From: Paracoccus albus
GTDB lineage: Bacteria; Pseudomonadota; Alphaproteobacteria; Rhodobacterales; Rhodobacteraceae
Direction of reading: 5' to 3'
NCBI RefSeq assembly: GCF_027913035.1
Contig: NZ_CP115775.1
Location: 62,001-126,000 of the forward strand
Length of the DNA stretch: 64,000 nt
Shown here piece after piece: positions 8,737-19,034 of the stretch (positions within the stretch are counted from its first letter, which is position 1; each line of letters starts with the position of its first letter). The position numbers and the translations under genes are program-made. The notes beneath the pieces are model-generated. The model did no database searches and was not told the origin of the DNA. It was given only the letters and a program-made list of their open reading frames with translations.

Positions 8737-9837
8737 ATGAGCCTGAACAGCTTCGGCCATGTATTCCGCGTCACCACATGGGGTGAAAGCCACGGCCCGG
8801 CGCTTGGTGCCGTGGTGGATGGCTGCCCGCCGGGCGTGGCCCTGGACGAAGCGTGGATTCAGCCCTTCATGGATCGCCGTCGGCCCGGAACGTCCAAGAA
8901 TACGACCCAGCGGCAAGAGGCTGATCAGGTTCGTATCATGTCGGGTGTGTTCGAGGGGCGCACGACCGGTACGCCGATTATGCTGATGATCGAGAATACC
9001 GATCAGCGGTCGAAGGATTACGGCGATATAGCCCGCGCCTTCCGGCCCGGACATGCCGACATAACATACCATCAGAAATATGGGCTGCGGGATTATCGCG
9101 GTGGCGGCCGATCCTCGGCCCGTGAAACGGCGGCGCGTGTGGCGGCTGGTGCTGTCGCGCAAGCGGTGTTGAAGCAACTTGCGCCGAAGGTTCAGGTGCT
9201 TGGCTATATGGTTCAGATGGGCGAGATGCATCTGGACAGGGCGAATTTCGACGAAAGGGTCATCCGCGAGAACCCGTTTTTCCTGCCGGATGCCACGGCT
9301 GCCACTGCGTGGGAGGATTATCTGACAGGTATCCGCAAGGCGCAGAACAGCGTTGGCGCTGCTGTAGAGGTTCTTGTCCGGGGCTGCCCGCCCGGGCTGG
9401 GCGCGCCTGTCTATGGTAAGCTTGATACCGATCTGGCGGCTGCGATGATGTCTATCAACGCGGTCAAAGGCGTTGAGATTGGCGAGGGCATGGCCGCCGC
9501 TGCCCTGACCGGTGTCGACAATGCCGATGAGATCCGCATGGGGCCTGACGGGCCGGAATTTCTTTCCAATCACGCTGGTGGACTCCTTGGCGGAATATCG
9601 ACCGGACAGGATATCGTGGTGCGTTTTTCGGTGAAACCCACCTCCTCGATCCTGACACCGCGGCGCACGATCAATCAAAGCGGGGAAGAGATTGAATTGA
9701 TTACCAAGGGTCGCCACGATCCTTGCGTCGGTATTCGCGCTGTTCCGGTGGCCGAAGCAATGGCGGCATGCATTGTGCTGGACCATCTTCTGCTAGACAG
9801 GGCACAGACCGGCGGTGTTCGCGGTCAGATCGGCTGA
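8737..9837 (+). CDS. aroC: Chorismate synthase
   Basis: A 366-residue enzyme that makes chorismate from 5-enolpyruvylshikimate-3-phosphate using reduced FMN, the last common step to aromatic amino acids. Signatures are [18 protein letters not shown] near the N-terminus, [19 protein letters not shown] in the middle and the C-terminal [18 protein letters not shown]. The start at 8737 follows an AAAGGAGA ribosome site; a longer open frame upstream runs through the riboswitch region and is not real. It stands alone, divergent from thiB. Confidence 0.97.
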   Translation: MSLNSFGHVFRVTTWGESHGPALGAVVDGCPPGVALDEAWIQPFMDRRRPGTSKNTTQRQEADQVRIMSGVFEGRTTGTPIMLMIENTDQRSKDYGDIARAFRPGHADITYHQKYGLRDYRGGGRSSARETAARVAAGAVAQAVLKQLAPKVQVLGYMVQMGEMHLDRANFDERVIRENPFFLPDATAATAWEDYLTGIRKAQNSVGAAVEVLVRGCPPGLGAPVYGKLDTDLAAAMMSINAVKGVEIGEGMAAAALTGVDNADEIRMGPDGPEFLSNHAGGLLGGISTGQDIVVRFSVKPTSSILTPRRTINQSGEEIELITKGRHDPCVGIRAVPVAEAMAACIVLDHLLLDRAQTGGVRGQIG

Positions 9838-9997
9838 GCGGGGAAACACTGGGACACGTCCTTGTCGCTAATGAGCAGCACTAATGAACAATTGTGTTAA
9901 CTTTAGCGCCTTGTTTTTGATCCCACCCTAGCAGATCGATGCCGTCGGGCGCGGTTACAGCATCAAAGCCGTGCTGATACGCGTGTGTCTGAGTCGC

Positions 9998-10043
9998 GGG
10001 GGCTTTGCCCCCGTACCCCCAAGGTATTTGGGCACCAAAGATG
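9998..10043 (+). repeat. Dispersed Rhodobacteraceae GC-rich repeat, copy 1
   Basis: A stretch starting GGGGGCTTTGCCCCC, then a run of C, GGTATTT and CACCAAAGATG. This GGGGGCTNTGCCCCC / GGTATTT arrangement is a common dispersed intergenic repeat in Rhodobacteraceae genomes (from general knowledge). A related copy lies inverted at 10061-10106. Confidence 0.75.
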
Positions 10044-10060
10044 ATCTGGTCATTGAAATG

Positions 10061-10106
10061 GCATCTTTGGTGAGAAAATACCTCGGGGTCCGGGGCAGAG
10101 CCCCGG
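10061..10106 (-). repeat. Dispersed Rhodobacteraceae GC-rich repeat, copy 2 (inverted)
   Basis: On the minus strand it reads CCGGGGCTCTGCCCCGG, then GAGGTATTTT and CACCAAAGATG, matching copy 1 at most positions but in opposite orientation. The two copies are 17 bases apart, so the transcript can form a large hairpin. It begins 9 bases downstream of the stop of the FzlA-like gene and may act as its terminator. Confidence 0.75.
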
Positions 10107-10114
10107 CCAACGGA

Positions 10115-10834
10115 TCAGAAATCCAGTTCTGCGTAGTGAGGGGCCGGATGAATGCCCGGGATGTGATCGGCGAGGACGCTGCGGAATGCCGGGCGGGATT
10201 TGATCGTCGCATACCATTGGCGGACCAGATCTGAGCGGTCCCAGTCCACATCCGAGATATAATCGAGACAGGAAAAATGCGCTGCTGCGGCGAAATCTGC
10301 GATGGTCAGGGTGGGCCCTGCCAGCCAGCGTCGCTCTTCCAGCAGGCCATGCATATAGTCGATATGCGCTTTGATGGCGCCAAGTCCCGCTTTGACGATC
10401 CGGCTGTCGGGATATCCGCTTTTCTGAACTTTTTTCCAAACGCGTTCTGTCAGAACAGGCCGTGTCACTTCAGCATTAAACTTGTCGTCGAACCATGAAC
10501 ACAGCCTGCGGGTCTCGTATCTGCCAGCGGGACTGTCCGGCATCAAAGGCGGGTTCGGCACCGTTTCATCAATATACTCACAGATCGCCTGACTTTCCGC
10601 CATCAGCATCCCGTCGTGGCGCAGTACGGGAATTTTACCTGCGGGATTTCTCCGGAACAGTTCCGGACCCTGCTCCCAATAGCGTTCTTCGACAAGTTCC
10701 GCCTCTATCCGCTTTTCGGCGAGAACCAGCCTGACTTTGCGTGAATAGGGCGACAGCGGCGTGTGATACAGCCGCGCGGGCTGGCCGGGTGCGGTTCTGG
10801 GTGCTGCGGGGCTGGGGGCGTAACGGTCGGTCAT
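10115..10834 (-). CDS. fzlA: Glutathione S-transferase-like protein, probable FtsZ-binding FzlA
   Basis: A 239-residue GST-fold protein. The thioredoxin-like N-terminal domain carries LSPYSRKVRLVLAEK and NPAGKIPVLRHDG; the helical C-terminal domain carries ERRWLAGPTLTIADFAAAAHF. The C-terminal tail (ADHIPGIHPAPHYAELDF) resembles alphaproteobacterial FzlA, which binds FtsZ and promotes constriction and lacks typical GST activity. An SPYS motif replaces a catalytic Cys. If not FzlA, it would be a generic GST. It stands alone, divergent from argC. Confidence 0.75.
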   Translation of the reverse strand: MTDRYAPSPAAPRTAPGQPARLYHTPLSPYSRKVRLVLAEKRIEAELVEERYWEQGPELFRRNPAGKIPVLRHDGMLMAESQAICEYIDETVPNPPLMPDSPAGRYETRRLCSWFDDKFNAEVTRPVLTERVWKKVQKSGYPDSRIVKAGLGAIKAHIDYMHGLLEERRWLAGPTLTIADFAAAAHFSCLDYISDVDWDRSDLVRQWYATIKSRPAFRSVLADHIPGIHPAPHYAELDF

Positions 10835-10962
10835 GTCGCCGGTGATACGCGATCGGGCGGGGACGTTTCAACTATGCGCGATCCTGCTTGGCAATCGCTT
10901 GCCTGCATTGCCCCCGGCACGGTGGGGCGTTATGTCATAGGCGCGGGCAAGAAAGGGCAAAG

Positions 10963-11880
10963 ATGGCATACAAGGTCTTCATCGATGGTGAGGCCGGAAC
11001 AACCGGCCTGCAGATCCGTGATCGGCTGGACGGGCGCGACGATATTGAACTGGTCCGCGTCGAGCACGAGTTGCGCAAGGACGCCGACGCGAGGCGCGCC
11101 TGTTTCGCGGACTCTGACATTGCGATCCTCTGTTTGCCTGATGACGCGGCGCGTGAAGCGGTCGCGCTGTCATCTGATCTGCCGGTGCGCCTGATTGATG
11201 CGTCGACCGCGCATCGTGTCGATCCTGACTGGGTTTATGGTTTTCCTGAGCTTGTTGCCGGGGCGCGTGAAAAGATTGCCGCCGCGAAATATGTCGCCAA
11301 CCCCGGATGCTACGCGACGGGCACCATCGCAATGATCCGCCCGCTGATTGAAGCCGGGCTGATCGGACCGGAGGAGGGGCTGTCGATCAACGCCGTTTCC
11401 GGCTACACCGGCGGTGGCAATGCGTTGATCGCAGAGTACGATGCCGGGACGGCGGCGCCGCAATTCCTGTATGCGCTGAACCAGAACCACAAGCACATCC
11501 CAGAGATCATGGCACTGACCGGACTGGGCGTGCAGCCGGTCTTCGCGCCCTCGGTTGGGAGATTCGCGCAAGGCATGGCCGTTTCGCTGCCACTGCATCT
11601 GGGCGGCGCGCGCACGCTGTCATCGGTTCATGCGGCACTGGCGGATCATTATGGCGGGGCAGAATTTGTGCGTGTCCGCGAGGCGGAGGAGGTCGGTGCA
11701 CGCATTGATGCGACGGCATTGAACGACACCAATATGCTGGAAATCTCTGTCCACGGTGATGATGCGGCGGGATGCGCGGTCGTTGTTGCGGTGCTGGACA
11801 ATCTTGGCAAGGGCGCATCGGGTGCCGCGGTGCAGAACCTGAACATCATGCTGGGCATTGACGAGGGGGCGGGCCTATGA
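10963..11880 (+). CDS. argC: N-acetyl-gamma-glutamyl-phosphate reductase, short type
   Basis: A 305-residue NADPH-dependent reductase that forms N-acetylglutamate semialdehyde in arginine synthesis. The nucleotide site ([13 protein letters not shown]) and the catalytic Cys in ANPGCYATG are present. The length and the missing insertions match the short type-2 ArgC found in many alphaproteobacteria. The start at 10963 follows GAAAGGGCAAAG; a longer frame to 10888 is not supported. Its stop overlaps the gpmI start (ATGA), so it heads a run of coupled genes. Confidence 0.94.
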   Translation: MAYKVFIDGEAGTTGLQIRDRLDGRDDIELVRVEHELRKDADARRACFADSDIAILCLPDDAAREAVALSSDLPVRLIDASTAHRVDPDWVYGFPELVAGAREKIAAAKYVANPGCYATGTIAMIRPLIEAGLIGPEEGLSINAVSGYTGGGNALIAEYDAGTAAPQFLYALNQNHKHIPEIMALTGLGVQPVFAPSVGRFAQGMAVSLPLHLGGARTLSSVHAALADHYGGAEFVRVREAEEVGARIDATALNDTNMLEISVHGDDAAGCAVVVAVLDNLGKGASGAAVQNLNIMLGIDEGAGL

Positions 11881-13406
11881 GCGGTAAGAAACCTGTCGTC
11901 CTGTGCATTCTGGATGGCTGGGGTCTCTCTGACCGGCCAGAGCAGAGCGCGCCCGATCAGGCGCAGACCCCGACCTTTGACCGGCTTATGGCGCAATGTC
12001 CCCATTCGACATTGGTAACTTTTGGCCCAGATGTCGGTCTGCCGCAGGGTCAGATGGGTAATTCCGAGGTTGGCCACACGAATATCGGCGCGGGTCGGGT
12101 TGTGGCGATGGATCTTGGCCAGATCGACCTGGCGATTGAAGATGGCAGTTATTTCGAAAATACCGGCCTGGGTGAGTTCGTTGAAAAGCTGAAGGTAAGC
12201 GGCGGGACCGCGCATCTGATGGGTGTTGTGTCTGACGGCGGGGTGCATGGCCATATCCAGCATGTCATTGCGTCGGCCCGTGCTGTGGCTGAAAAAGGTG
12301 TGCCTGTGGTGATTCATGCGATCACGGACGGGCGTGATGTGCCACCCAAGTCAGCGATGGGCTTTGTGACGGAATTGCAGGGCAGCCTTCCTGAAGGTGT
12401 TCGGATCGGAACGCTGATCGGGCGATATTTTGCGATGGATCGCGACAATCGCTGGGACCGCGTCGGTCGTGCATATGCCGCGATGGTCGCCGGGCAGGCG
12501 GAGTTTTCGGCGCCGGATGCTGCGATGGCCGTCGAAGGTGCCTATGAGCGTGACGAAACCGACGAGTTCATTCAGCCCACCGTGATTGCCGATTACGCGG
12601 GTGCGCAGGATGGCGACGGCTTCTTCTGCCTTAACTTCCGTGCGGATCGGGCGCGCGAAATCCTGTCGGCAGTCGGCGCGCCGGAGTTCGAGGCGTTCGA
12701 CACTGGCGTTCGTCCGAAGTGGGCGGCATTGCTGGGCATGGTCGATTACTCTGAAGCTCATGACACGTTCATGACCTCTGCCTATCCCAAGCGTCAGGTC
12801 GTCAACACGCTTGGCGCATGGGTCGCGGCGAAAGGATTGCGACAGTTCCGGCTGGCAGAGACAGAGAAATATCCGCATGTCACTTTCTTCCTGAATGGTG
12901 GAAAGGAAACGCCGGAACAGGGTGAGGATCGGCATATGCCCTCAAGCCCGAAGGTTGCCACTTATGATCTGCAGCCGGAAATGGCGGCGGACGAAGTGGG
13001 TGATTGGTTCGTCAAGGCGATTGAGGATGGGTATGACCTTATCGTGGTCAATTTCGCCAATCCGGATATGGTCGGCCATACGGGCAGCCTGTCCGCCGCC
13101 GTGTTGGCCTGCGAAGCGGTAGACCGCAATCTTGGGCGTGGGCTGACAGCGTTGGATAAGGCGGGGGGTGCCGCGGTCATCATCGCGGATCATGGCAATT
13201 GTGAGACGATGATCGATCCCGAAACCGGCGGGCCGCATACCGCGCATACGATCAATCCCGTGCCTGTGATCGTCTGTGGCGACGCTTCTGCGAAATCGCT
13301 GAGGCAGCATGGCAGGCTTGCTGATGTTGCGCCGACGGTGCTGGACCTGATGGGGCTGGATTTGCCGCCTGAAATGACAGGCCAAAGCCTGATCGAGCGG
13401 GCATGA
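11877..13406 (+). CDS. gpmI: 2,3-bisphosphoglycerate-independent phosphoglycerate mutase
   Basis: A 509-residue manganese-dependent enzyme that interconverts 3- and 2-phosphoglycerate in glycolysis. The nucleophile Ser lies in [16 protein letters not shown], and metal-binding blocks [30 protein letters not shown] and IIADHGNCE are all intact. It overlaps argC before it and an envC-like gene after it by ATGA junctions. Confidence 0.97.
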   Translation: MSGKKPVVLCILDGWGLSDRPEQSAPDQAQTPTFDRLMAQCPHSTLVTFGPDVGLPQGQMGNSEVGHTNIGAGRVVAMDLGQIDLAIEDGSYFENTGLGEFVEKLKVSGGTAHLMGVVSDGGVHGHIQHVIASARAVAEKGVPVVIHAITDGRDVPPKSAMGFVTELQGSLPEGVRIGTLIGRYFAMDRDNRWDRVGRAYAAMVAGQAEFSAPDAAMAVEGAYERDETDEFIQPTVIADYAGAQDGDGFFCLNFRADRAREILSAVGAPEFEAFDTGVRPKWAALLGMVDYSEAHDTFMTSAYPKRQVVNTLGAWVAAKGLRQFRLAETEKYPHVTFFLNGGKETPEQGEDRHMPSSPKVATYDLQPEMAADEVGDWFVKAIEDGYDLIVVNFANPDMVGHTGSLSAAVLACEAVDRNLGRGLTALDKAGGAAVIIADHGNCETMIDPETGGPHTAHTINPVPVIVCGDASAKSLRQHGRLADVAPTVLDLMGLDLPPEMTGQSLIERA

Positions 13407-14596
13407 AAGCTTTTGGCGCGATCCTGACGGCGGCGTTTTGCCTGTCCCTTGCTTCCGCAGCAATTGCCGAGAATAACGCCGGTGATGATGCGGCGCGCGC
13501 TGCCTTTCAGCTTCGCGAGGCGACAGGCAGGCTGGAAGAGGCGATGACCAAGGACGATCAGGTCAGTGCGTTGACCGATATGATCCATGCCTACGAAAGC
13601 GGGCTGTCCTCATTGCGTGCTGGGCTGCGGCAGGCCGGTATTCGGGAACAGGAGATTCGCACCGAGTGGGAAGGCCGGCGTGCGGAACTGTCAGATATCG
13701 TCGGTGTAATGATCTCTATGCAGCAATCGCCGGAAACGCTGATGCTGCTGCATCCTTCCGGGGCAGAGGCGACGGCGCGGTCGGGGATGATCCTGTCCAG
13801 CGTCACGCCCGGACTTCGTGAAGAGGCTGACAAGCTGAAGCAGGGGCTGGACGAAATCAGCGAGGTCCGCGAGTTGCAGGAAGAGGCGGCGAATACGCTG
13901 GCCGAGGGCCTGGGCCGTGTGCAGGAAGCCCGGCGGCTGCTGGCAAGCGCGGTGCAGGACCGCTCTACCATGCCGGTGCGTTTCAGTGACAACCCGGAGG
14001 AGTTGCAGGCCCTTGAACGTTCCGCCGCGACGCTTGATGCGTTCGCCGAAGGCATTGCCGGAATGGAATCCGATGTCGGACCGCCCCTTGCTGATTTTGA
14101 AGGCGCGCAGGGCTCCCTTCCCATGCCTGTGCTCGGTTCAGTCTTGCGCCGCTATAACGAACCCGACGCCGCCGGGATCGAACGTCCCGGGCTGGTCATC
14201 GCGACCGCGCCTGCGTCGCTGGTATCGACCCCATGGCCTGCCACAATCCGCTATCGGGGGCCGTTGCTGGATTACGGGAATGTGACCATTCTTGAGCCAT
14301 CGAAGGATTATCTTCTGATACTCGCCGGAATGGCGCAGGTCTTTGGCGAGGTCGGCGATGTGCTGGCGGCGGGCGAACCCGTCGGGCTGATGGGGGGCAC
14401 CGAACCCTCGGCGGAAGAATTCGGAATTGATTTCGTTGTCAATGCAGCCACCGGCAGGGATGCGGATCGCAGTGAAACACTGTATCTGGAACTCAGGCGG
14501 GGCAAAGAAACACTGGATCCTGCGGACTGGTTCGTGCTCAACCACATTGTCGAGGGCACCGACGAGCAGGAAGAGGAACAGGCGGAGACCCAATGA
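13403..14596 (+). CDS. envC: Murein hydrolase activator, EnvC family
   Basis: A 397-residue exported protein with a signal peptide (about residues 1-23), a long coiled coil (about 30-215) and a C-terminal LytM/M23-like domain. The metal-ligand His residues of active LytM peptidases cannot be found: the usual HxH position reads LYLELRRG. This fits EnvC-type activators, which switch on cell-wall amidases instead of cutting peptidoglycan. It is coupled by ATGA overlaps to gpmI and ctpA; an envC-ctpA pairing is common in alphaproteobacteria. Confidence 0.87.
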   Translation: MKAFGAILTAAFCLSLASAAIAENNAGDDAARAAFQLREATGRLEEAMTKDDQVSALTDMIHAYESGLSSLRAGLRQAGIREQEIRTEWEGRRAELSDIVGVMISMQQSPETLMLLHPSGAEATARSGMILSSVTPGLREEADKLKQGLDEISEVRELQEEAANTLAEGLGRVQEARRLLASAVQDRSTMPVRFSDNPEELQALERSAATLDAFAEGIAGMESDVGPPLADFEGAQGSLPMPVLGSVLRRYNEPDAAGIERPGLVIATAPASLVSTPWPATIRYRGPLLDYGNVTILEPSKDYLLILAGMAQVFGEVGDVLAAGEPVGLMGGTEPSAEEFGIDFVVNAATGRDADRSETLYLELRRGKETLDPADWFVLNHIVEGTDEQEEEQAETQ

Positions 14597-16131
14597 AGCA
14601 CTATCTGATTGCAGGCATCGGCGGAACACTGGCCGGAATCTTATTGACCACCTCGCTGGCGGGCCCACTCTCGGCGCAGAGTGCCGGGGCGAATGACTCG
14701 ATCTATGAGCAGCTCGATCTGTTCGGCAATGTGTTCGAGCAGGTGCGCGGCCAATATGTCGAAGAGACAGAGCCCAAGCAGCTGATCGAAGCGGCGATCA
14801 ACGGCATGTTGCAATCGCTTGATCCGCACTCTTCATTCCTGCCTGCCGATGACTATGAAGACATGCAGACGCAGACCCGCGGCAGCTTCGGCGGTTTGGG
14901 GATCGAGGTCGGGCAGGAAGATGGTTTGGTCAAGGTCATCGCGCCGATGGATGACACCCCCGCCGATGAGGCAGGCGTTGAGGCCGGCGATTTCATCACC
15001 CATGTCGATGGTGAGCCGTTGATGGGCCTGACGCTTGATCAGGCAGTCGATATGATGCGCGGTGAAATCGGGTCAGAAGTCACCATCACCGTCCTGCGAG
15101 AGGGTGAGCAGGAGCCTTTCGATATCAAGATCGTGCGCGACACCATCAAGCTGACTGCGGTAAAGGGGCGGACCGAAGGCCATGCCGTCGTGCTGCGCGT
15201 GGCGACCTTTAACGATGAAACCATGTCGTCGCTGGAAGCCGATCTGGCAAAGGCGGTCGAGGAGCTTGGCGGAATCGATAATGTGACAGGGTTTGTCATC
15301 GACCTGCGCAACAATCCCGGTGGTCTGCTGGATCAGGCGATTTATGTCTCGGATGCGTTCCTCGATAAGGGCGAGATCGTCTCGACACGCGGGCGTAACT
15401 CTGAAGACAGCGAGCGTTGGAATGCAACGCAGGGCGATCTTGCCGAGGGCAAGCCGATTGTCGTGCTGATCAATCGCGGCTCTGCCTCGGCATCAGAGAT
15501 TGTGACGGGCGCGTTGCAGGATCACCGCCGCGCCATCGTCGTGGGCGAGAAATCCTTTGGTAAGGGTTCTGTCCAGACGGTGCTGCCGGTCACTTCGGAC
15601 AGTGCGATGCGGCTGACGACGGCGCGGTATTACACCCCGTCCGGGCGTTCTATTCAGGCGCTTGGCATCAACCCCGACATCATCGTTGCCCAGCCCGCGC
15701 CTAAACCCGAGGAAGAAGGCGAAGAGGACGGACCGCGCACCGAATCCAGCTTCTCGGCATCAGAGGCTGATCTGCGCGGTGCCCTGAACAATGACAGCTA
15801 TTCCGACGAGGAAAAGCGCCAGCTTGAAGAGGAAGCCGCAGAGGTCGAAGCAACAGCGAAATTGCGGGAAGAGGATTATCAGCTGGCCTATGCGATCGAC
15901 ATCCTGAAGGGGCTCGCCGCTGTCGATTTCGAGGCAGGCGATGTCACTGCTGCGGCGACGCCCGCAGTCACTGGCGAAGATTCCGGCACTGACCACGCGG
16001 AGACACCCGAAGCCGAGGAGGGTCAGCCAGCGACCGATGCGCCGGAAATGCAGGATGACGGCGGTGAAGAGGGCGACGGCTCTGCTGCCGCGCCGGCGAA
16101 TGAGGACGAAACAGAGGCACCCGCAGAATGA
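14593..16131 (+). CDS. ctpA: Carboxy-terminal processing protease, S41 family
   Basis: A 512-residue periplasmic serine protease. It has an N-terminal signal/anchor, a PDZ domain ([19 protein letters not shown] to about residue 170), and the S41 catalytic core with the nucleophile in [15 protein letters not shown] and the Lys in [14 protein letters not shown] low-complexity acidic Glu/Ala/Pro tail of about 60 residues ends the protein. It lies between envC and rppH with ATGA overlaps on both sides. Confidence 0.95.
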   Translation: MKHYLIAGIGGTLAGILLTTSLAGPLSAQSAGANDSIYEQLDLFGNVFEQVRGQYVEETEPKQLIEAAINGMLQSLDPHSSFLPADDYEDMQTQTRGSFGGLGIEVGQEDGLVKVIAPMDDTPADEAGVEAGDFITHVDGEPLMGLTLDQAVDMMRGEIGSEVTITVLREGEQEPFDIKIVRDTIKLTAVKGRTEGHAVVLRVATFNDETMSSLEADLAKAVEELGGIDNVTGFVIDLRNNPGGLLDQAIYVSDAFLDKGEIVSTRGRNSEDSERWNATQGDLAEGKPIVVLINRGSASASEIVTGALQDHRRAIVVGEKSFGKGSVQTVLPVTSDSAMRLTTARYYTPSGRSIQALGINPDIIVAQPAPKPEEEGEEDGPRTESSFSASEADLRGALNNDSYSDEEKRQLEEEAAEVEATAKLREEDYQLAYAIDILKGLAAVDFEAGDVTAAATPAVTGEDSGTDHAETPEAEEGQPATDAPEMQDDGGEEGDGSAAAPANEDETEAPAE

Positions 16132-16622
16132 GTGCTGACAAAGATCGGCTCGGCCCCGGCGGGCTGCCCTATCGCCCCGGTGCCGGAGTTGTGCTGATTA
16201 ACGCGGATCGCCTGATCTGGGCAGGAGAGCGGATCGACTGCCCCGGCGCATGGCAAATGCCACAGGGTGGCATCGACAAGGGCGAGGAACCGCTTGAGGC
16301 CGCAATCCGTGAGCTTGAAGAAGAAACCGGCCTGCCCAAGGATGCCGCAGAGATTGTCGAGCTGACACCGGACTGGGTTTATTACGACTTGCCGGATCAT
16401 CTTGTCGGTAAGATGTGGAAGGGGAAGTTCGGTGGGCAGCGCCAGATCTGGGCGCTCGCGCGGTTCACCGGTCAGGATTCGCAGGTGAATATCGCAACAG
16501 AGCATCCGGAGTTTTCAAGCTGGGCTTGGATGCAGGCGGATGATCTGATCGAGAAGATCGTGCCCTTCAAGCGCGACCTTTACCGGCAGGTTTTGGGCAC
16601 ATTCCGCGACCATCTTGCGTAA
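16128..16622 (+). CDS. rppH: RNA pyrophosphohydrolase (Nudix)
   Basis: A 164-residue Nudix enzyme that removes pyrophosphate from the 5' end of triphosphorylated RNA and so starts mRNA decay. The Nudix box is complete: [20 protein letters not shown] followed by TGL. The N-terminal [13 protein letters not shown] and the WVYYDLP segment are typical of RppH. It is the last gene of the argC-gpmI-envC-ctpA-rppH run and overlaps ctpA by ATGA. Confidence 0.95.
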   Translation: MSADKDRLGPGGLPYRPGAGVVLINADRLIWAGERIDCPGAWQMPQGGIDKGEEPLEAAIRELEEETGLPKDAAEIVELTPDWVYYDLPDHLVGKMWKGKFGGQRQIWALARFTGQDSQVNIATEHPEFSSWAWMQADDLIEKIVPFKRDLYRQVLGTFRDHLA

Positions 16623-16627
16623 GGGTT

Positions 16628-16650
16628 TGCCCCGACCGGGCGCCGGGGCA
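16628..16650 (+). terminator. Hairpin after rppH
   Basis: An inverted repeat TGCCCCG-N9-CGGGGCA lies 5 bases after the rppH stop and just before the end of the convergent LOG gene. There is no clear T run, so termination is only likely. Confidence 0.4.
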
Positions 16651-16655
16651 GCCGT

Positions 16656-17513
16656 TTAATCACAGGCGTTCGGATCGAAATTGTCGATGATCTCGACGGC
16701 TTCGTCAGCCGTCTCGACATAACGGAACAGGTTCAGATCCTCGGCGCTGATCGTGCCCGCATCGGCCAGAGCTTCCCAGTTTATCATCTTGTCCCAGAAC
16801 TCTTGCCCGAACAGCAGGATCGGCACTGGCTTCATCCGGCCGGTCTGGATCAGCGTCAGGGTTTCAAACAGTTCGTCCAATGTGCCGAACCCGCCCGGGA
16901 AAACGGTGATCGCCCTTGCGCGAAGCAGGAAATGCATCTTGCGGATGGCGAAATAGTGGAAGTTGAAGGACAGGTCGGGTGTCACGAACTCATTCGGTGC
17001 CTGCTCATGCGGCAGCACGATGCCCAAGCCGATAGATTGACCGCCCGCGTCATGTGCGCCTCTGTTGCCTGCCTCCATCACGCCGGGGCCGCCGCCCGTG
17101 CAGATCACGAACTCGCGGCCATAGCTTTCAAGGCTGCGTTCGGTCATCAGTTTCGCGAATTGATAGGCTTCCTGATAATACTTCGAAAGGCCCGCCAGCG
17201 TCTCTGTCCGTGCCTGATCCACATGTTCGGGCGCGGGAATGCGCGCGCCGCCGAACATCACCACCGTCGATTCGATCCCGCGTTCGTCAAGGATCATCTG
17301 AGGTTTCAGCAGTTCCAGTTGCAGGCGCACGGCCCGAAGTTCCTCGCGGAGCAGGAAATCATTATCCGCGAATGCCAGCTTGTAGGCCGGAGCGCGCGTT
17401 TGTGGCGTGTCCGGGGTCTTTTCGGCCGATTTGGCGTCCTCGCGGCTGTGTGGAAATGGATGTGCGCGTGCTTCTTCTTCGGTCATATCGGCCTCTGATT
17501 GGGTCGGGCGCAT
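16656..17513 (-). CDS. LOG family protein (TIGR00730)
   Basis: A 285-residue member of the LOG/lysine-decarboxylase-like family; characterised relatives are nucleotide 5'-monophosphate phosphoribohydrolases. The family motifs are present: GGGPGVMEAGNRGAHDAGG and PGGFGTLDELFETLTLIQTG. The first roughly 65 residues are a variable extension. A second Met nine codons in (17486) is preceded by AGAGG and is an alternative start. It converges on rppH and diverges from dapD. Confidence 0.88.
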   Translation of the reverse strand: MRPTQSEADMTEEEARAHPFPHSREDAKSAEKTPDTPQTRAPAYKLAFADNDFLLREELRAVRLQLELLKPQMILDERGIESTVVMFGGARIPAPEHVDQARTETLAGLSKYYQEAYQFAKLMTERSLESYGREFVICTGGGPGVMEAGNRGAHDAGGQSIGLGIVLPHEQAPNEFVTPDLSFNFHYFAIRKMHFLLRARAITVFPGGFGTLDELFETLTLIQTGRMKPVPILLFGQEFWDKMINWEALADAGTISAEDLNLFRYVETADEAVEIIDNFDPNACD

Positions 17514-17579
17514 TGCGCCAACTCACCCCCCCGCTTATAGCCCTTGGACAAGAGTTTCTACCCTGATGGAGAATAGCCC

Positions 17580-18404
17580 ATGTCGAACGACGCGTTGGAA
17601 CAAGCCATTGAAGCTGCCTGGGAGGCCCGCGATACCATCACGCCCGCGACGACCGGCGAAACCCGTGAGGCGATCGAGGATACGCTGAACGCGCTCGACA
17701 GCGGCAGGCTGCGCGTTGCCGAGAAGCGCGGCGATGACTGGCACGTCAATCAATGGGCGAAAAAGGCTGTGCTGCTGGGTTTCCGTATCAAGGACATGGA
17801 AATGCAGGAAGGCGGCCCGCAGAATGGTGGCTGGTGGGACAAGGTCGACAGCAAGTTTGCCGGATGGGGTGACAACCAGTGGCGTGCCGCCGGTTTCCGT
17901 GCGGTGCCAAACTGTGTGGTGCGCAAATCTGCGTACATCGCAAAGGGCGTGGTGCTGATGCCCAGCTTTGTGAATCTCGGTGCCTATGTCGATGAGGGCA
18001 CGATGGTCGATACATGGGCGACAGTCGGTTCCTGCGCCCAGATCGGCAAGAATGTGCACCTGTCTGGCGGCGTCGGTATCGGCGGCGTGCTGGAGCCGAT
18101 GCAGGCCGGTCCGACCATTATCGAGGACAATTGCTTCATCGGTGCCCGCTCGGAGGTGGTTGAGGGTGTGATCGTCCGTGAAGGCTCGGTCATCGGCATG
18201 GGCGTTTTTCTTGGCCAATCGACAAAGATTGTCGACCGTGAGACCGGCAATGTAACCTATGGCGAAATTCCGTCCGGCTCAGTCGTTGTATCTGGTTCTT
18301 TGCCGTCCAAGAATGGCGTGAACCTGTATTGCGCGGTGATCGTCAAACGGGTGGACGAAAAGACGCGGTCCAAAACCTCGATCAACGATCTTCTGCGCGA
18401 TTAA
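17580..18404 (+). CDS. dapD: 2,3,4,5-tetrahydropyridine-2,6-dicarboxylate N-succinyltransferase
   Basis: A 274-residue acyltransferase of the succinylase branch of lysine and diaminopimelate synthesis. The C-terminal two thirds show left-handed beta-helix hexapeptide repeats ([20 protein letters not shown] and onward). The catalytic region [23 protein letters not shown] is intact. A GATGGAGAA ribosome site precedes ATG 17580. Confidence 0.97.
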   Translation: MSNDALEQAIEAAWEARDTITPATTGETREAIEDTLNALDSGRLRVAEKRGDDWHVNQWAKKAVLLGFRIKDMEMQEGGPQNGGWWDKVDSKFAGWGDNQWRAAGFRAVPNCVVRKSAYIAKGVVLMPSFVNLGAYVDEGTMVDTWATVGSCAQIGKNVHLSGGVGIGGVLEPMQAGPTIIEDNCFIGARSEVVEGVIVREGSVIGMGVFLGQSTKIVDRETGNVTYGEIPSGSVVVSGSLPSKNGVNLYCAVIVKRVDEKTRSKTSINDLLRD

Positions 18405-18473
18405 TAGTGCCGATCCGGTAGGTTTCCAGCGTGAATCGTTTGCCGGGAATGAGTTGCTTGCGCCGCGCCACTC

Positions 18474-19034
18474 TCAGGCGCGGTGCTGAAGGATCGTCAC
18501 CACGGTATCGCCATAGCGCCGCTGATCCAGCAGATCGAAACCGGCGGGCAGGGCAGGGGGCGCGCTTTCTTCCCAGACGACCACCGCCTGTTCCGTCAGC
18601 CATCCGCCATCCAATGCCGATTGCAGGGCTGCCTCGCCCAGCGACTTGCCATAGGGCGGGTCCATGAAAATCAGATCATAGCCCGGCCCGCGATTTGGCC
18701 CCAGCCGCGTCGCATCCCGGCGCCAGACGTCGGTTGTGCTCATCGCCCGCGCCTTCTCGATATTCGTTCGCAGAAGCGCCCGCGCCGCTGCGCCGTCATC
18801 AACAAAGGCCACACGCGCCGCGCCACGCGACAGAGCCTCCAGCCCAAGCGCGCCAGTTCCCGCGAACAGGTCCAGAACCCTTGCGCCGTCTATTCCGATG
18901 CCCAGGCTGTTGATCAGCAGGTTGAACATCGTTTCCCGCACGCGGTCGGTCGTTGGCCGAAGATGCGCCGCCGGATCGCCGGCGCCGATATCGGCCAGCT
19001 TCAGCCCGCGCAGCTTGCCGCCGATGATCCTCAC
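18474..19034 (-). CDS. rsmD: 16S rRNA (guanine966-N2)-methyltransferase
   Basis: A 186-residue SAM-dependent methyltransferase. It starts MRIIGGKLRGLKL, has the SAM site VLDLFAGTGALGLEALSRGA and the catalytic DPPY motif (FMDPPYGK), all diagnostic of RsmD. Its start overlaps the end of the FAD oxidoreductase gene (ATGA), so the two are co-transcribed. Confidence 0.94.
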   Translation of the reverse strand: MRIIGGKLRGLKLADIGAGDPAAHLRPTTDRVRETMFNLLINSLGIGIDGARVLDLFAGTGALGLEALSRGAARVAFVDDGAAARALLRTNIEKARAMSTTDVWRRDATRLGPNRGPGYDLIFMDPPYGKSLGEAALQSALDGGWLTEQAVVVWEESAPPALPAGFDLLDQRRYGDTVVTILQHRA

